Of a DNA stretch of 64,000 bases, positions 11,101 to 22,188 are shown piece by piece. The notes under the pieces are model-generated. The model searched no databases and was not told the DNA's origin. It worked only from the letters and a program-made list of their open reading frames with translations. The DNA is from Hygrophila difformis (taxonomy: Eukaryota; Streptophyta; Magnoliopsida; Lamiales; Acanthaceae): the NCBI GenBank assembly GCA_030278955.1, contig JAOANR010000003.1, positions 59,637,628 to 59,701,627 on the forward strand. The letters run 5' to 3'. Within the stretch, counting starts at the first letter, position 1, and the number at the start of each line of letters is the position of its first letter. A program made the position numbers and the translations under genes.

Positions 11101-11798
11101 TATATGAGCAATTTGGTTCTTAACATATTACTCGAATTGATACTTTTTAAGAAAGATATGTCTTTCTTACTTTTTTTTTTAATAGATTCTCATATTAAAT
11201 GATATAGTTTGAAGTAGTATATAATTGAGATTTCTTATACATTATTTATCATTCTCTACATACATACAAGGATGTAAGAATACAATTTATTCAAAAAATG
11301 TCTTTAGCTTTCAATCAATTAGGATCGTTGATTAAAAAAAACCAACTGTGAGGGCTATGTGCATAAGAAGTTATACCTTACATGAAATGAGGAATGACAC
11401 CATAAAAAGCTCGAATGTATTTTCCATGATGCCGAGGTGAGAATTCTTATATGTTTTACATTTGCACATGGATTTCTTCTATATATGTTGGTTGTATAGT
11501 AACAAATAAATCATATTTCCCTCTTATCTCTTGAACTTGGTTATTTTTGTTTCAAGTAATTCTCTGAAATTCTTTCAACGGAAGATGTTTCTAATTATGC
11601 TACTATAGGTACAATATTTAGCATCATATTAATTTCACTGTTTTTATATTTCATAAAAGTAAATTATTTATGTATTATATAATTATCATAGATCCTGTTG
11701 TGAGCTTTACTGGTCCTACAAACATCAACACCGGAGTTGAGAAGGAGAAGGAGAAGTTAGTTGAGAAGGAGTTGAGAAGGATGTTTAGTATGTTCAAA
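11101..11798. other. intergenic, no gene seen
   Basis: AT-rich spacer. A short GAGAAGGAG-type purine repeat lies at about 11737-11780. No coding region is supported. Confidence 0.4.
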
Positions 11799-12648
11799 AT
11801 TTTACATATTTAAATTTAAATTTTTATTTATGTTTCATTTTTCTATGGTATTACTAAGTCATGTGACTGATTCTATAGTTGCACATGTAATAAAGTGGTA
11901 CCACCATTGTTTGTTTTTTATGTATGAATATGCCAAAGAATTAAATCATAGTATAGTGGAAAATGGTAATAATATCAATATTTTGGTACTGCAATTCTGC
12001 CGACTTTCATTGTATCAAGGTTAACGCATTAAAAATATTTTTATATATTACGTTGATTTTTATATCATAATTACATATTATTTTATTGGATCATATATAA
12101 TCTTTTAGTACTATTGAATAATGTCTAGGTGGCGTCCGTATCCAAAATGGATTCAATGTCATAAAGCTTTATCTAAATCCCATAATATTCGAGGTGGACG
12201 ACTTAAACATGTAATAAATTAAGTCAAATGTGTTGTATCTTTCCTTTAAGTCGCGCACCTCGGATATTTTGGGATTTAGATAAAGTTTTGTGACATTGAA
12301 TTCATTTTGTATACGGGTGCTCCTACACATTATTCAATATCATTCAAAGATTAAAGTTGATCCAATAAAATAATATATAATTGTAAATGTAATATAAAAA
12401 TCGACATATGTAAAAACATTATGAATGCATTAACCTTGATATAATGAAAGTCGGCAGAATTGCATACCAAAATGTTGATATTGTTACTATTCTCCATTGC
12501 ACTATGATTGAATTATTTGGCATATTCATCTCATAACGAACAACCAATGATGGTACCAATTTATTACATGTGCAACTATAGAACCAGTCACGGGACTTAG
12601 TAATACCATAGAAAAATGAAATGGAAATAAAATTTAAATATGTAAAAT
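11799..12648. repeat. long inverted repeat (about 410-bp arms, 37-bp loop)
   Basis: The left arm 11799-12207 is the imperfect reverse complement of 12245-12648. Examples of paired blocks are ATTTTACATATTTAAAT at the outer ends, TCTATAGTTGCACATGTAAT in the middle, and the C(G/C)ACTTAAA blocks beside the loop. Divergence is scattered substitutions and small indels. A transcript would fold into a hairpin about 400 bp long. It could be a foldback transposon, a long-TIR MITE, or a young inverted duplication of the type that gives rise to siRNA/MIRNA loci. No terminal duplication was found. Confidence 0.85.
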
Positions 12649-12667
12649 CAGTCACAGGACTTAGGCA

Positions 12668-12820
12668 GCAGCAAACGACTTACAGTCCTTGTTTGAGTTA
12701 CCCCTGAAGCATGGCCCAACTATGTATTATTTCAGTCCAACAAATATGGGCCAACTTGTAACAATTATTTGGGCCAATTTTATATAAATTTGATAAATGG
12801 GTTTGTAAACAACTGTGTAC
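12668..12820. repeat. dispersed repeat, copy 2
   Basis: Second copy of the repeat at 7205-7361. It begins 20 bp after the outer end of the long inverted repeat. Confidence 0.7.
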
Positions 12821-13050
12821 TGATTGGCCCAAACAATAGTTGGTTTCATGTTCCCGTGGCTGATTGCTTCACCTTTGACCAATTTTTGTGGTGTGAGTGA
12901 AACATGCATACGAAGCAAATTACATGTATACTAAACTAGATAACTCGGTCTCGATTTAGATTTTTTTTTTCTTTTTTTGTTTTCCGAAAAGCCGGAGCCG
13001 TAAAATAAAAAGAAAAAAGAATCGAAAATAAATAAAGGAGAGAACATCTA
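12821..13050. other. spacer, no gene seen
   Basis: No coding signal; T-rich tract at 12960-12978. Confidence 0.35.
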
Positions 13051-13380
13051 TTATTTGGAGAACCAAAGACCAACTGAATTAGACGCAACGTCCTTCCTTA
13101 CAAAGTATGGAGGAAATGCCATACAAGAAACTGTTTGAATGCCTTGTCTTTGGACAAACTCTAACCCCAATGCAAGAACAGAAAGCTCCGCAAAGTTGTT
13201 CGTGGCGTGGCCCAAGTAACCACAACCGCCCCAACCAATATCCATTCCCATCCCGAAGAATAAAATCCAAATCTCGTGAGTCTCGAATTCCCTAAAGAGC
13301 TTCCGTCAATATGTAAGATGAGGCCTGGCAACCCTTGTGAATTCCAACTAAAAAGTTTTTTGTCTGGAAGGATTATTAGG
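13051..13380 (-). pseudogene. LINE RNase H domain fragment
   Basis: Read on the - strand, the sequence gives the opening of a plant L1-type LINE RNase H domain (ILHIDGSSLGNSR). In shifted frames it continues with RDGNGYWLGR and then GGCGYLGHATNNFAELSVLA, which resemble the usual YLGHATNNFAELWAL region. At least two frameshifts separate the pieces, so this is a dead fragment. The same family starts its RNase H at the right edge of the window (ILHVDGSS, about 63970-63995). Confidence 0.75.
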
Positions 13381-13799
13381 TACCTTCATGCATATATACA
13401 TAACAAATATGCCATAGAAACCTACATATCAGTCCATCTTTGGTTTTTTTTTTTCAATAATAGATCTATAGTCCCTCTTCAATATCTAATTAGGTACAAA
13501 AATGCTACTACTACAATGTTTCACTTCAAAGAGAATGTTGACTACTTTTTCTTTGTTAATCTATTATACTTATATTATAGGAGCATTAATTAGTACTTCT
13601 CTTATTTGAACATAACAAGCAACTTTAAATATTTGCATGTTATTTAGATGATTTCATGAATTATATTGATGCTTGAAATATTTCATGAATGATATTGATG
13701 CTTGAAATTATTATTTAAACCAAATTTATACTATGATCTTTTGGAGATAAAGTTTGAATCAGTGACTAATTAAGGTCACGTTTCATAGAACAAGACTTA
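13381..13799. other. intergenic, no gene seen
   Basis: AT-rich. The phrase ATTTCATGAAT(G/T)ATATTGATG occurs twice at about 13650-13715, a small tandem duplication. Confidence 0.4.
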
Positions 13800-14114
13800 G
13801 GGCATGTTTGGGAAATAATTAGAGTTTAGCGTCTGGAGTTTGGAGTTCAGAGTTTGGAGTTTGAAATTAATGGTGAAAAATAATTTTCAATTTGAATAAT
13901 GGTGTTTGGTAATGCAATTTTAAATTAGAGTTTAGAGTCTGGAGTTTGGAAAGCTAAAAGCTGGGGGAGAGGAACGTTCAGAGTTTAGAGATTAGAGATT
14001 AAAATTTGGCAGTTACTGTAATTAGTATTTACTATATATAGGATTTTAGGCTATTTTTAGTATGTATTTTAAAAGCTAAACGCTAATCGCTAGCGTTTTT
14101 TCCCAAACGCAGCC
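13800..14114. mobile_element. Tourist-type MITE (PIF/Harbinger)
   Basis: The ends are GGGCATGTTTGGGAAA on the left and TTTCCCAAACGCAGCC on the right (imperfect TIRs of about 16 bp). They are flanked by the trinucleotide TTA at 13797-13799 and 14115-14117, the PIF/Harbinger target duplication. The interior is built of repeated GAGTTTGGAGTTTAGAG phrases. There is no coding capacity. Confidence 0.87.
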
Positions 14115-14464
14115 TTAAAATTTCTTATCACTTATTCAATAAAAAAGCGGTCTAATAAGAGCTGGGTAAATAAAAGAAAAATAAGTAATAAGATGCTTTT
14201 ATTACTTATTTGTGTATATAACAAACAATCTTATTGCAATGGTGCCTAAGTCTTCGACTCCCTCCCTTTGTCGCCCTATAGACATTCGATCTTTACAACT
14301 CACAAGGCCCATGTACTAAGTTCATTCTAATCTAATGTTTGGCAGGATAAAAATGTTATGCATTTTTCATGTGCTATTAGTCAAGATGTAATGTGCTATT
14401 AGGCAATTCAATAATGGTACGGGTTTACTGCTGATTTATATGTTATGGGACTATTAATGGAGTA
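14115..14464. other. intergenic, no gene seen
   Basis: AT-rich spacer between the Tourist MITE and the Helitron end; nothing recognised. Confidence 0.4.
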
Positions 14465-14859
14465 CTAGCAAATAACCCGTCGAAACTCGACTGGTATAAT
14501 TATATGTATTTATATATAATATATATCATTATATAGTAATAATAAATATATTTTGAGTAATAGAAAAATGTGTAATAACTTTATATATATTCGAAAGTGA
14601 GTGTATATGATAATATAATTTAATTATTTTTAAAACTAACAGAAAAATCATATTATATTGCATTCTTTAGCTTCCGTGACTTGTCCGGTACAAACATAAC
14701 AGATCAATAAAAATAATTATTAAAAATAATATTTTTATTCAATTTAAATTTAATTTAAAATAAATAAAATTTAAATATAAGTATTAAGTATAATATGAAA
14801 ATTTCCTTCACAATTTGTTGAAAATTTTATTGTAAACAACAATTCTTGTTGTATCTTGA

Positions 14860-16990
14860 GTTAATGTATCTTAATTACATATTAATACTTTGAGTTCATT
14901 CTTGCTAGTGACACGAGATATTTCAACATATAACTGTTCATAGCTAAAAACTTGTTTTAGAATATGAATTTTAACAATTTTAAATATTGACATTGATTTT
15001 GTTTATAATCATAGCAAAACAAATTTTATCCTTTGAAACCGAATGAAGAATTTAGTTAAATCAGACGGGCATATAATTATTATACCAATCGTGAATGTTA
15101 TACTTTCATGGTTTTCCAAATTTAATTTATATTCAATTATATGGTTCCGCATATTGATCAGTATCAACCTGCTTCTATTGCATAATTTATTTGATGAGTC
15201 AATATTCCTGAGAATCATGGCTCTGCAGGCCTCCTTTAACTTTATGTCATGATTCAATAATCCAAAACACTTGACTGAGTTTAGATATTCTGATGAAAAT
15301 ATTTTATCGTCATTATCTATGCTTTCATCATCTTGACAAATATTGTTAGAACTGAGATATACATTTTCATTTGCAGACATACGTTCCATGATATAACCAT
15401 TGATCGTATCAACCATCTTATTGATAGGGCTGGTATAGCACTATCTTTAAAAATGTTTAGATTTCAAGTGGTGCAGTTTATATTTATATATGTACTCTCA
15501 AAAAATGTTGTTATAGGATCACCTTAGGGTTTATAAGAATATTATCTGAAAATCTCATCTCTGATTATACATCTCCAAGATCAATAACAACTTTACCATC
15601 ACCAAATATCCATTTTGCAAATTTTCTACCACATATAAATTTCATTGTAAATAAAATTTATTATGATTTCTTGACTTAATCCATTTTAATTACATATTAA
15701 TACTTTGAGTCCACTCTTGCTAGCGGCACGAGATATTACAATATTTTTTTTTCGGTGATCGGATGCCAAAGGCATCAGCTAACAAGAAAAAAAGAAGAGA
15801 AAACAAGGAAAAGAAGATAGAAAAAAACGACAAAACAAGGAGAATGGAAACAAAGGATTAAAACCGGGGAACCACGTCCCCGACATATCGGCAGAGAGCA
15901 GAGGGCGAGCTAACAAGATATTACAACATTTAATTGTTCATGGCTATAAACTGGTTTTGGAAAATAGAGTCCAACCTTATTTAAAGATTGACATTGACTT
16001 TTATTTATAATAATAGCAAAACAAACTCCGAGTGAGATTTTTCTCATTTGAAATAGAATCGAGGATTTGGTTAAATAAGACGGGCTCATAATTATTCTAC
16101 CAATCAAGAATTTTCTACTTTCATGGTATTCTGAAATTAGTTTAGCCTCAATTGTATGGTTCCACATCTTTGTTCCTATCAACGTTATTCCATTGCATGA
16201 TCATTTGAATGATCTATACTCCTAAAAAGCATGACTATGCAGCCCTCCTTCAACTTTATTTTCTGATTTGGTAATCCAGAAATACTTGATCGTGCATTCC
16301 AATGAAAATATTTCATCTTCAATATCTATGCTTCATCCTCTTGATAATATTGTTATAACCGAGATATACATTTTTATTTGCAGACATACTTTCTATGATG
16401 TAATAAATGATCATATCAACCATCTCATCGATAGGGGCTAATATAGCAATATCATTAAAAATATCTGAATTTGAAGTGGTGCAGAGTATATTTGTATACA
16501 TACTCTCGAAATTGCCGCTATAGAATCACCCGTAGAGTTTATAAGAATATCATCTATAAATGTCAAATCTGATTATACATCTCCAAGATCAATATTAGTT
16601 TTACCAAATACCATCACTACATGAAGTATCAATTTTGCAATTTCTGTCATATATATATATATATGTATATATATTTCATTATAAACAACATTTCTTATTG
16701 TATCTTGAGTTAATTCGCCTTAATTATATATTAATAATTCGAGTCCTCTATCGCTAATGACACGAGATATTGCAATATATAACTTTTAAAGGGAAAACTG
16801 GTTTTGGAATATAGAACATCTTCTTTAATGATTGACATGAACTTTTATTTATAGTGATACCAAAACAAACTGCGAGTGAGAATTTTCTCATTTAAAATCG
16901 AATGGAGAATTCGGTTAAGTCGGGCGAGCTGATAATCATTATATCAATTAAGAATTTTCATTCAAAAAGTGAGCTTTGTTTTAATGAGAA
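14860..16990 (-). pseudogene. Helitron helicase C-terminal region, three degenerate copies
   Basis: Three successive copies of the same coding segment are seen on the - strand: about 16990-16700, 16530-15920 and 15530-14860. Diagnostic phrases of the plant Helitron Pif1-like helicase C-terminus are ILAPIDEMVD, then MSANKNVYLGYNN/MSANENVYLSSNN, EYLNSVKCFGLLNHDIKLK, the RIIMSPS loop, and CFAIIINKSQCQSLNKVGLY followed by FPKPVYSHEQL. In the intact enzyme, (T)INKSQGQ(S/T) is a conserved helicase motif. All copies carry frameshifts and stops. The repeated openings TTTGAGTTCA/TTGAGTCCAC near 14890 and 15705 mark the duplicated units. Confidence 0.8.
15742..15915 (-). mobile_element. 5'-truncated LINE tail with target-site duplication
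   Basis: A 174-bp insertion in the Helitron. On the - strand it ends GCATCCGATCACCG followed by an A run, the 3' terminus of a plant LINE family. It is flanked by AGATATTACAA at 15731-15741 and 15916-15926. Removing the insert restores continuity with the neighbouring helicase copies. Confidence 0.82.
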
Positions 16991-17071
16991 GAGATGTTAA
17001 ATAACTTTATGGAGTAATTTTTTGGCAGGTAGAATTCTCATCAAAATCTAGTGGAATACCAAATCTAAAAT

Positions 17072-17751
17072 ATGCAATCCTACCTACTGAAAGGAGTATA
17101 GATGTTATTCAATTGGATGCTATATGTAGCACAATATCACATCTCCCACGAAGGGCTTAACATAACTTTTTCCTGATAAATGATAAATGTCTGACAGTTC
17201 CACCATCTAAAGAAAAATGAATCCACCCTCACCACTATCAACTGCATGCATTATCTTATTATAAACATTCTTTTGCTCACAAGTCAACAAATGTAATAGC
17301 TTATCATGATTTGATTTCATTTCTTCCTTATTATAATATCTCATCTAGTATCAGTAGATTCTCTATTTCAAATGTTAAAACTTTATCTGGTGCTGTAATT
17401 CCAGATAAAATGTGCAATCCTATATATTGGAAGGAGTATGGATATTATTGAACTGGATGCTATATGCAGCACGATATCACCTCTCCCACGAAGGACTTAA
17501 CATAACTTTTTCCAGATAAATAATAAATGTCTGACAGTTCCACCATGTAAAGAAAAAAGAATTCAACCACACCACTATCAACTGTATACATTATCTTATT
17601 ATAAACATTCTTTTGCTCACCGGTCAACAAATATAATAGCTTATCATGATTTGATTTTATTTTTTTCCTTATTATGATATCGCATCTAGTGTCAGTAGAT
17701 TCTCTGTTTATAACATTAAAACTTCATCTGGTGCTGTAATTCCAGATAAAA
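17072..17751 (-). repeat. two tandem 340-bp units of Helitron helicase sequence
   Basis: Unit 1 is 17072-17411, unit 2 17412-17751; markers T(A/G)TGCAATCCTA at 17071/17411 and CCAGATAAAA at both ends show the register. Read on the - strand each unit encodes VYNKIMHAVDSGEGG-like sequence, the region just before the Walker A loop of the Helitron helicase. The loop itself is lost (stops and frameshifts follow). This is part of the Helitron's internal decay by duplication. Confidence 0.8.
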
Positions 17752-18141
17752 TTTTTAAAGTTATAGAATTTACAGTAATTAATTACTCAATTTCTAATAA
17801 AACTATATTTTTAATTTATTCTTTCGTCAATTGCAAATCTATTAAAACATAGATTAATGATTTATTCCTGAAAATAGATTAAATAAATTTTATTTTAATT
17901 ATTTATTTAATAATGAATCTATTGGCACCCCCAATAATTATTTATACACCGATTCTTTTATTTATAGTATTTTTCATAAAAATAGTTAATTTACTGTAAA
18001 CCATTATCCATACAATATAAATGTTCACTATTCTCTTAATAGTTATAATTGTTTTATATAAGTTTTAATATAATAAAATATAAATAAGATTTATATTGTT
18101 GATTATATATTTATAGACAATTAGAATGATACAATGACATA

Positions 18142-18403
18142 CTTCCTCCATTTTTTTTATTAATTGTAACATTTGTAAATTTGATACTATTCACACATGC
18201 ACTTTGACTTAAAGATTTATCATAGTTATACAAGTTAAAATATAGCCAATTGGGATCTTGTTAGATTCGTCTCATCGGGTAGTTTTTAAATATTGAACTT
18301 TTAGAATTTTTACTTATACCGAATTTGAGTTATTAATGTTTTAAAATGTGCATTAGATGACGTGCACAGTGGGTCCGTTACAATTTTTGAAAAACGGAGG
18401 GAG
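18142..18403. mobile_element. Stowaway-type MITE inside the Helitron
   Basis: The ends are CTTCCTCCATTTTTT on the left and AAAACGGAGGGAG on the right, flanked by TA (18140-18141, 18404-18405). The interior is the family shared with 20887-21143, 21444-21680, 33655-33939 and 34672-34928 (GATCTTGTTAGATTCGTCTC). Confidence 0.87.
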
Positions 18404-18664
18404 TACTTATTATTTATTGAATGTGACATTGTAGATCATTTATGCCATTATATGTGATATTAAACATTTTAATACATAATTTTTACATTAATTATATATA
18501 GGCTTTGTACATCTTTCTGTATATCTTTTTTTAACTTAATAAATGATATATAATATTATTATATAACTAAAAAATTTGGAATTCTATATAAATTACAAAT
18601 TATGTATCTTTTAGAACTGAAAATTGGGATTTCTATATAACCATTAATATATCTTTTAACATGA

Positions 18665-18668
18665 ATAA

Positions 18669-18699
<31 letters not shown>

Positions 18700-18700
18700 A
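18665..18700. repeat. AAAT tetranucleotide microsatellite
   Basis: About nine uninterrupted AAAT/AATA units immediately left of the SINE target duplication. Confidence 0.9.
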
Positions 18701-18735
18701 CATACAAAAAATCTAGTTCAAAATTTATAATAAAA

Positions 18736-18911
18736 CCAACAGCAGTTGGCTTGAGTGGATGGGGGCTCTAGTCGCTTAAGCAAGGTCTCGGGTTCGAGCA
18801 TTGTGTATGCAAAAAACTGCTTTGGGAGAGGCGCCCTTAATTGCCCTTGCAGATCCTCGAGGGATTAGTCTTAGGTCCAATGTGGCCTGGGGATACCCTG
18901 GTATTCACCTA
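18736..18911 (+). mobile_element. tRNA-derived SINE with 16-bp target duplication
   Basis: A 176-bp body with a tRNA-like head: box A TGGCTTGAGTGG (18747-18758) and box B GGTTCGAGC (18791-18799). It is flanked by AAAATTTATAATAAAA at 18720-18735 and 18912-18927. A second, truncated copy lies on the - strand at 35141-35259. The internal RNA polymerase III boxes would drive its transcription; it needs LINE enzymes in trans. Confidence 0.88.
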
Positions 18912-19718
18912 AAAATTTATAATAAAAAAATTAAATTATTAAAATTTGAGACACAAACTCACTACAAAGAAATTATACATATTCTATAAGATGTATTGAA
19001 AATATAAAAGTTTAAAATAAATAAATAAAAACTGAAAATTGTGGGTATATAAAAATGCAAGAAAATAAAATAAATAAATAAATAATGTAAAAGTATAAAC
19101 AATAAAAAATTTCAAGTTTCAAATCGTTTAAAAACTGAAAATTATAGGAATTCTATACAAATTAAAAATTTCATATCTTTTAAAAACTGAAAATTGTGTA
19201 AAAATAAATTTTTTTGAATAAAGATGCAAAAAACTAGAATAAATAAATAAAAAATATAAAATTCTAAAATAAATAAATACAAAAATACAAGTTTTCAAAT
19301 TTCAAATCTTTTGAAAACTGAAAATTGTAGGAATTTCATATAAATTGAAAATTTCATATCTTTTAAAACTTGAAAATTGAGATTTCCATACCTAAATTAA
19401 TATATGGGTTGATATATATTTCCACATCCAAATTAAAAATTAAAAAAATCAAAAATCTATGAAAATTAAAAATTTGAAATGGAGACACCACATTAAATGT
19501 TGACTGGATTGACCGCTAATGGTTTTAATAATATATATAGATTTTCATTTTAAACATCTATATATTATGTGATTTTGTACTCTTTTAAATTCAAGTCTTC
19601 ACTTGATGCAATAGCCACAAAAAAGGGCGAATTTTATTTGAAAATCTAAATGCAATGAATTGTTTTTAATTATTGGTGATGATTTGTTCTTTTTTTTTTA
19701 TATAAAAAAAGTGATATT

Positions 19719-19921
19719 ACACTTACATCTTCATTACAAATTAATGAATTATATATGGAATATTCATTTCATTATGTATATATAAATTTAAAATTAAATA
19801 TCCCTACTCTTTAAACATTATCTATATTGTGAGTAGGGATATTTAATTTTAAATTTATATATACATAATGAAATGAATATTCCATATATAATTCATTAAT
19901 TTGTAATGAAGATGTAAGTGT
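19719..19921. repeat. perfect 91-bp inverted repeat with 21-bp loop
   Basis: The left arm 19719-19809 (ACACTTACATCTTC ... CCCTACTC) and the right arm 19831-19921 (GAGTAGGG ... GATGTAAGTGT) read as exact reverse complements over all 91 bases. They are separated by 19810-19830. There are no TIR-type flanking duplications and no similarity elsewhere in the window. Confidence 0.93.
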
Positions 19922-20149
19922 GAGAATTCCCTTAATAAAAAGTTTTACTACTCCCTTCATATTTAATATTGAACCGATTTTAACTTGTGACGCGGTATAA
20001 TTTTGATTTAATTTTTTTTTTCAAATTTATATAATAAAAATATAATTAAATAAAATATTTAGAATTTACTGATGACTCCCATAAATAAATTTTTATTTTT
20101 TATATTCTATCTATTCCAATAAAAATATTCTATTTAATCTAGACACTGG

Positions 20150-20410
20150 TTCTGTTCTGCACGCAGCTTTTGAGAGCTTTTGGGAGTTTTGTTAGCTTTA
20201 ACTTTTATTTTAAAACAAAAGTCTCGTTCTGCACACTAACTTTTAGGAGTTTATGAGAATTTTTGGAAGCTTTTTTTTAGAAGCTACATGTAGTAGCTTT
20301 AAAAAATAAGCTCTTAGCTTATTGTTGATCAATTACAATTTTATCCCAATAACCAACTCACTACCCAATAGTCTACATAAGTATTTGTCCTTTTATGTCG
20401 TTATCCCAAC
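20150..20410. repeat. dispersed repeat, copy 2 (with partial duplication of its start)
   Basis: Matches 1235-1590. The GTTCTGCAC(G/A)C start occurs twice (about 20152 and 20228), so a truncated copy precedes a fuller one, or the start was duplicated. Confidence 0.55.
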
Positions 20411-20886
20411 TCAATTTTTTTTTTTTTTTATTTTTGTCCAATCCAGAATGAATAATTTTTTTTTGCATGGATCCAGAATGAATAATTGATCCAAAACACA
20501 ATAATTCAATTTTTAATTTTATTAAAAGTTAGATTAGTAAAGCGATAAACTCGCACAAAAAGAGAATGGCGACAGACTCACAGTCGGTATCAGGGTTTAG
20601 ATAACTCAAACGTGATATCCCTATTTTACCCCTAGTCGATGTGACACAAAACGCTACTGTCCGCAGGATAAAAAGGTAATTAGCTTACCTCCCTTGTCTT
20701 TTCTTCCTTACTCTCCTCAACAAACCTTCAAAGATGTCGAAAAGTAGGTTTCTAAATTTAGGCCAATGAAATTTTGAGAAGCCATTCCATAGTTCATCGA
20801 CCCTTTTTCTTTTTCATTTCTCCAATACTACTAGTAGTACTAATGGTGTCTCATTGGGCATAATATTTTATGTGAGGATAATTATA
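20411..20886. other. intergenic, no gene confirmed
   Basis: Two short ATG contexts occur (ATGGCGACAGACTCACAG near 20566; ATGTCGAAAAGTAGG near 20734). The second has a donor-like GTAGGT and follows a CT-rich leader, but no downstream exon could be found. Treated as non-coding. Confidence 0.3.
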
Positions 20887-21143
20887 CTTCCTCCGTCCAC
20901 TTCAGATATCATGTTTGACTTTTAGGCATTGTTTATTATTTAATTTTAATTCAATATTATTGCAAATAAATATTTAAAAAAATAGTCGAGTTCGGTCTTG
21001 TTAGATTCGTATAATCGTATAGTTTTAAAATATGTATTTCACATAATTTTTATTTATATATATTTTGAGATATAATCGATTTAAAAAGTGCATTGAATTA
21101 TGTGCAGAAATCAAAAAAGACATTTTAAATGGGACGGATGGAG
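20887..21143. mobile_element. Stowaway-type MITE
   Basis: 257 bp. The ends are CTTCCTCCGTCCAC and GGGACGGATGGAG; TA flanks at 20885-20886 and 21144-21145. Interior as in the 18142 copy. Confidence 0.85.
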
Positions 21144-21443
21144 TATTTAATATAGGGATAGATTATTGTTTAAAGTGGGGTAAATTAGAAATTTAAGTGA
21201 TGTGATTGTAATGTATTTGAATTTTTAATTAATTTATTTATGTGTGATGTGATAGTTGTGTGTGAAAATTTACTATATTTATTTATTAATGTGATGTAAT
21301 TATAGTGAGTTTGGTAATTAAAATATTAATTATTTTTAAAAAAGAAAATGTGACAATTGTAGTGGGACGGACCAAAAAGAAAAATGAGACGGAATTAGTG
21401 CGACAGAGGGAGTAGTATTTAATATTCCACTCATTATTTTATA
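21144..21443. repeat. Stowaway fragment with one recognisable end
   Basis: The stretch ending GCGACAGAGGGAG at 21412, followed by TA, has the right terminus of a second Stowaway family (interior GTGGGACGGACCAAAAAG). Its left end is not found; it may have been overwritten by the neighbouring MITE. Confidence 0.55.
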
Positions 21444-21680
21444 CTCCTCCATTTTCAAAAAGTTATAACGGACCCATACATTTTAAACCATTAATAATCC
21501 AAGTTCGGTATAAGTAAAATTCTAAAAATTCCATATTTGAAAACTACTCGACGAGACAAATGTAATAAGATTTCACTTGACTATGTTTTAACTTATATAA
21601 TTATGATAAAATTTTAAATCAAAGTGTACATGTGAATGGTAGCAATTCAAAGTGTTTCAACCTTTAAGAAACAGAGATAG
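21444..21680. mobile_element. Stowaway-type MITE
   Basis: 237 bp. Left end CTCCTCCATTTTCA, right end AAACAGAGATAG (eroded), TA flanks. The interior shares AATCCAAGTTCGGTATAAGT with the other copies. Confidence 0.75.
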
Positions 21681-21749
21681 TATTTTAACTTTATTTCTGT
21701 TAAGCTTTAGAAAGATTTAATTTTTTATTTATTATTAAAATAAGTACTA

Positions 21750-21998
21750 CTCCCTCAATTTCTTTTTGGTTGTTATTTTAGAAACAAGAAAGCATTTTAC
21801 AATAATTGTCACTTTATATATTTATCTCATCTTTTTCTAATATTGCCTCTATATTATCTTAAAAAATATTTCTAGAATATTATGTATTCTCTCTCCATTC
21901 CAATTTTAATTTTCAAAGAAAACACAAAGGGATAAAAATGATTATAATTCTTAGATAAATATTTTTTTTCTAAAACATTGCTAATAAGGAAGATGGAG
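21750..21998. mobile_element. Stowaway-type MITE, second family
   Basis: 249 bp. Left end CTCCCTCAATTTCTTTTTGG, right end AAGGAAGATGGAG, TA flanks (21748-21749, 21999-22000). The opening resembles the 461-715 element rather than the 18142 family. Confidence 0.8.
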
Positions 21999-22188
21999 TA
22001 ATGATTTTAATTGGCCTTTGGCTTATAAAATAAAAATAGTAATGAGTACTACTAGCTCTCACAACTCCTTTTCTAGATTTTTAATAGTAGCTCCTAAAAA
22101 AAAAAAATTATTAGCGAAACTAAAGGTACATCGATACAAAAACAGAGTTCCCCATGGCCCCATCCCCACTCATTTATTATTTTTATAT

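Larger units (their letters stand above)
14465..19541 (-). mobile_element. Helitron (5,077 bp) with defined ends
   Basis: The 5' end on the - strand is TCTATATATATTATTAAAAC starting at 19541, a canonical Helitron opening. The 3' end is CTAG at 14468-14465, about ten bases beyond a hairpin whose arms GTCGA/TCGAC occupy 14479-14491. The flanking bases are A (5', complement of 19542) and T (3', complement of 14464), the A|T target Helitrons use without duplication. The interior holds broken helicase pieces at 14860-17751. The 5' third (18540-19390) is AT-rich and made of degenerate repeats of AACTGAAAATTGTAGGAATT. No Rep (HUH) domain is visible. Later insertions inside it are a LINE tail, a Stowaway MITE and a SINE. 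Confidence 0.85.

Noticed and set aside
18736..18800. Possible tRNA gene (box A and box B present)
   Set aside because: No cloverleaf or anticodon arm; it is the head of a SINE with target duplication.
20734..20760. Short ATG with donor-like GTAGGT after a CT-rich leader
   Set aside because: No plausible second exon found in the following AT-rich, MITE-filled sequence.
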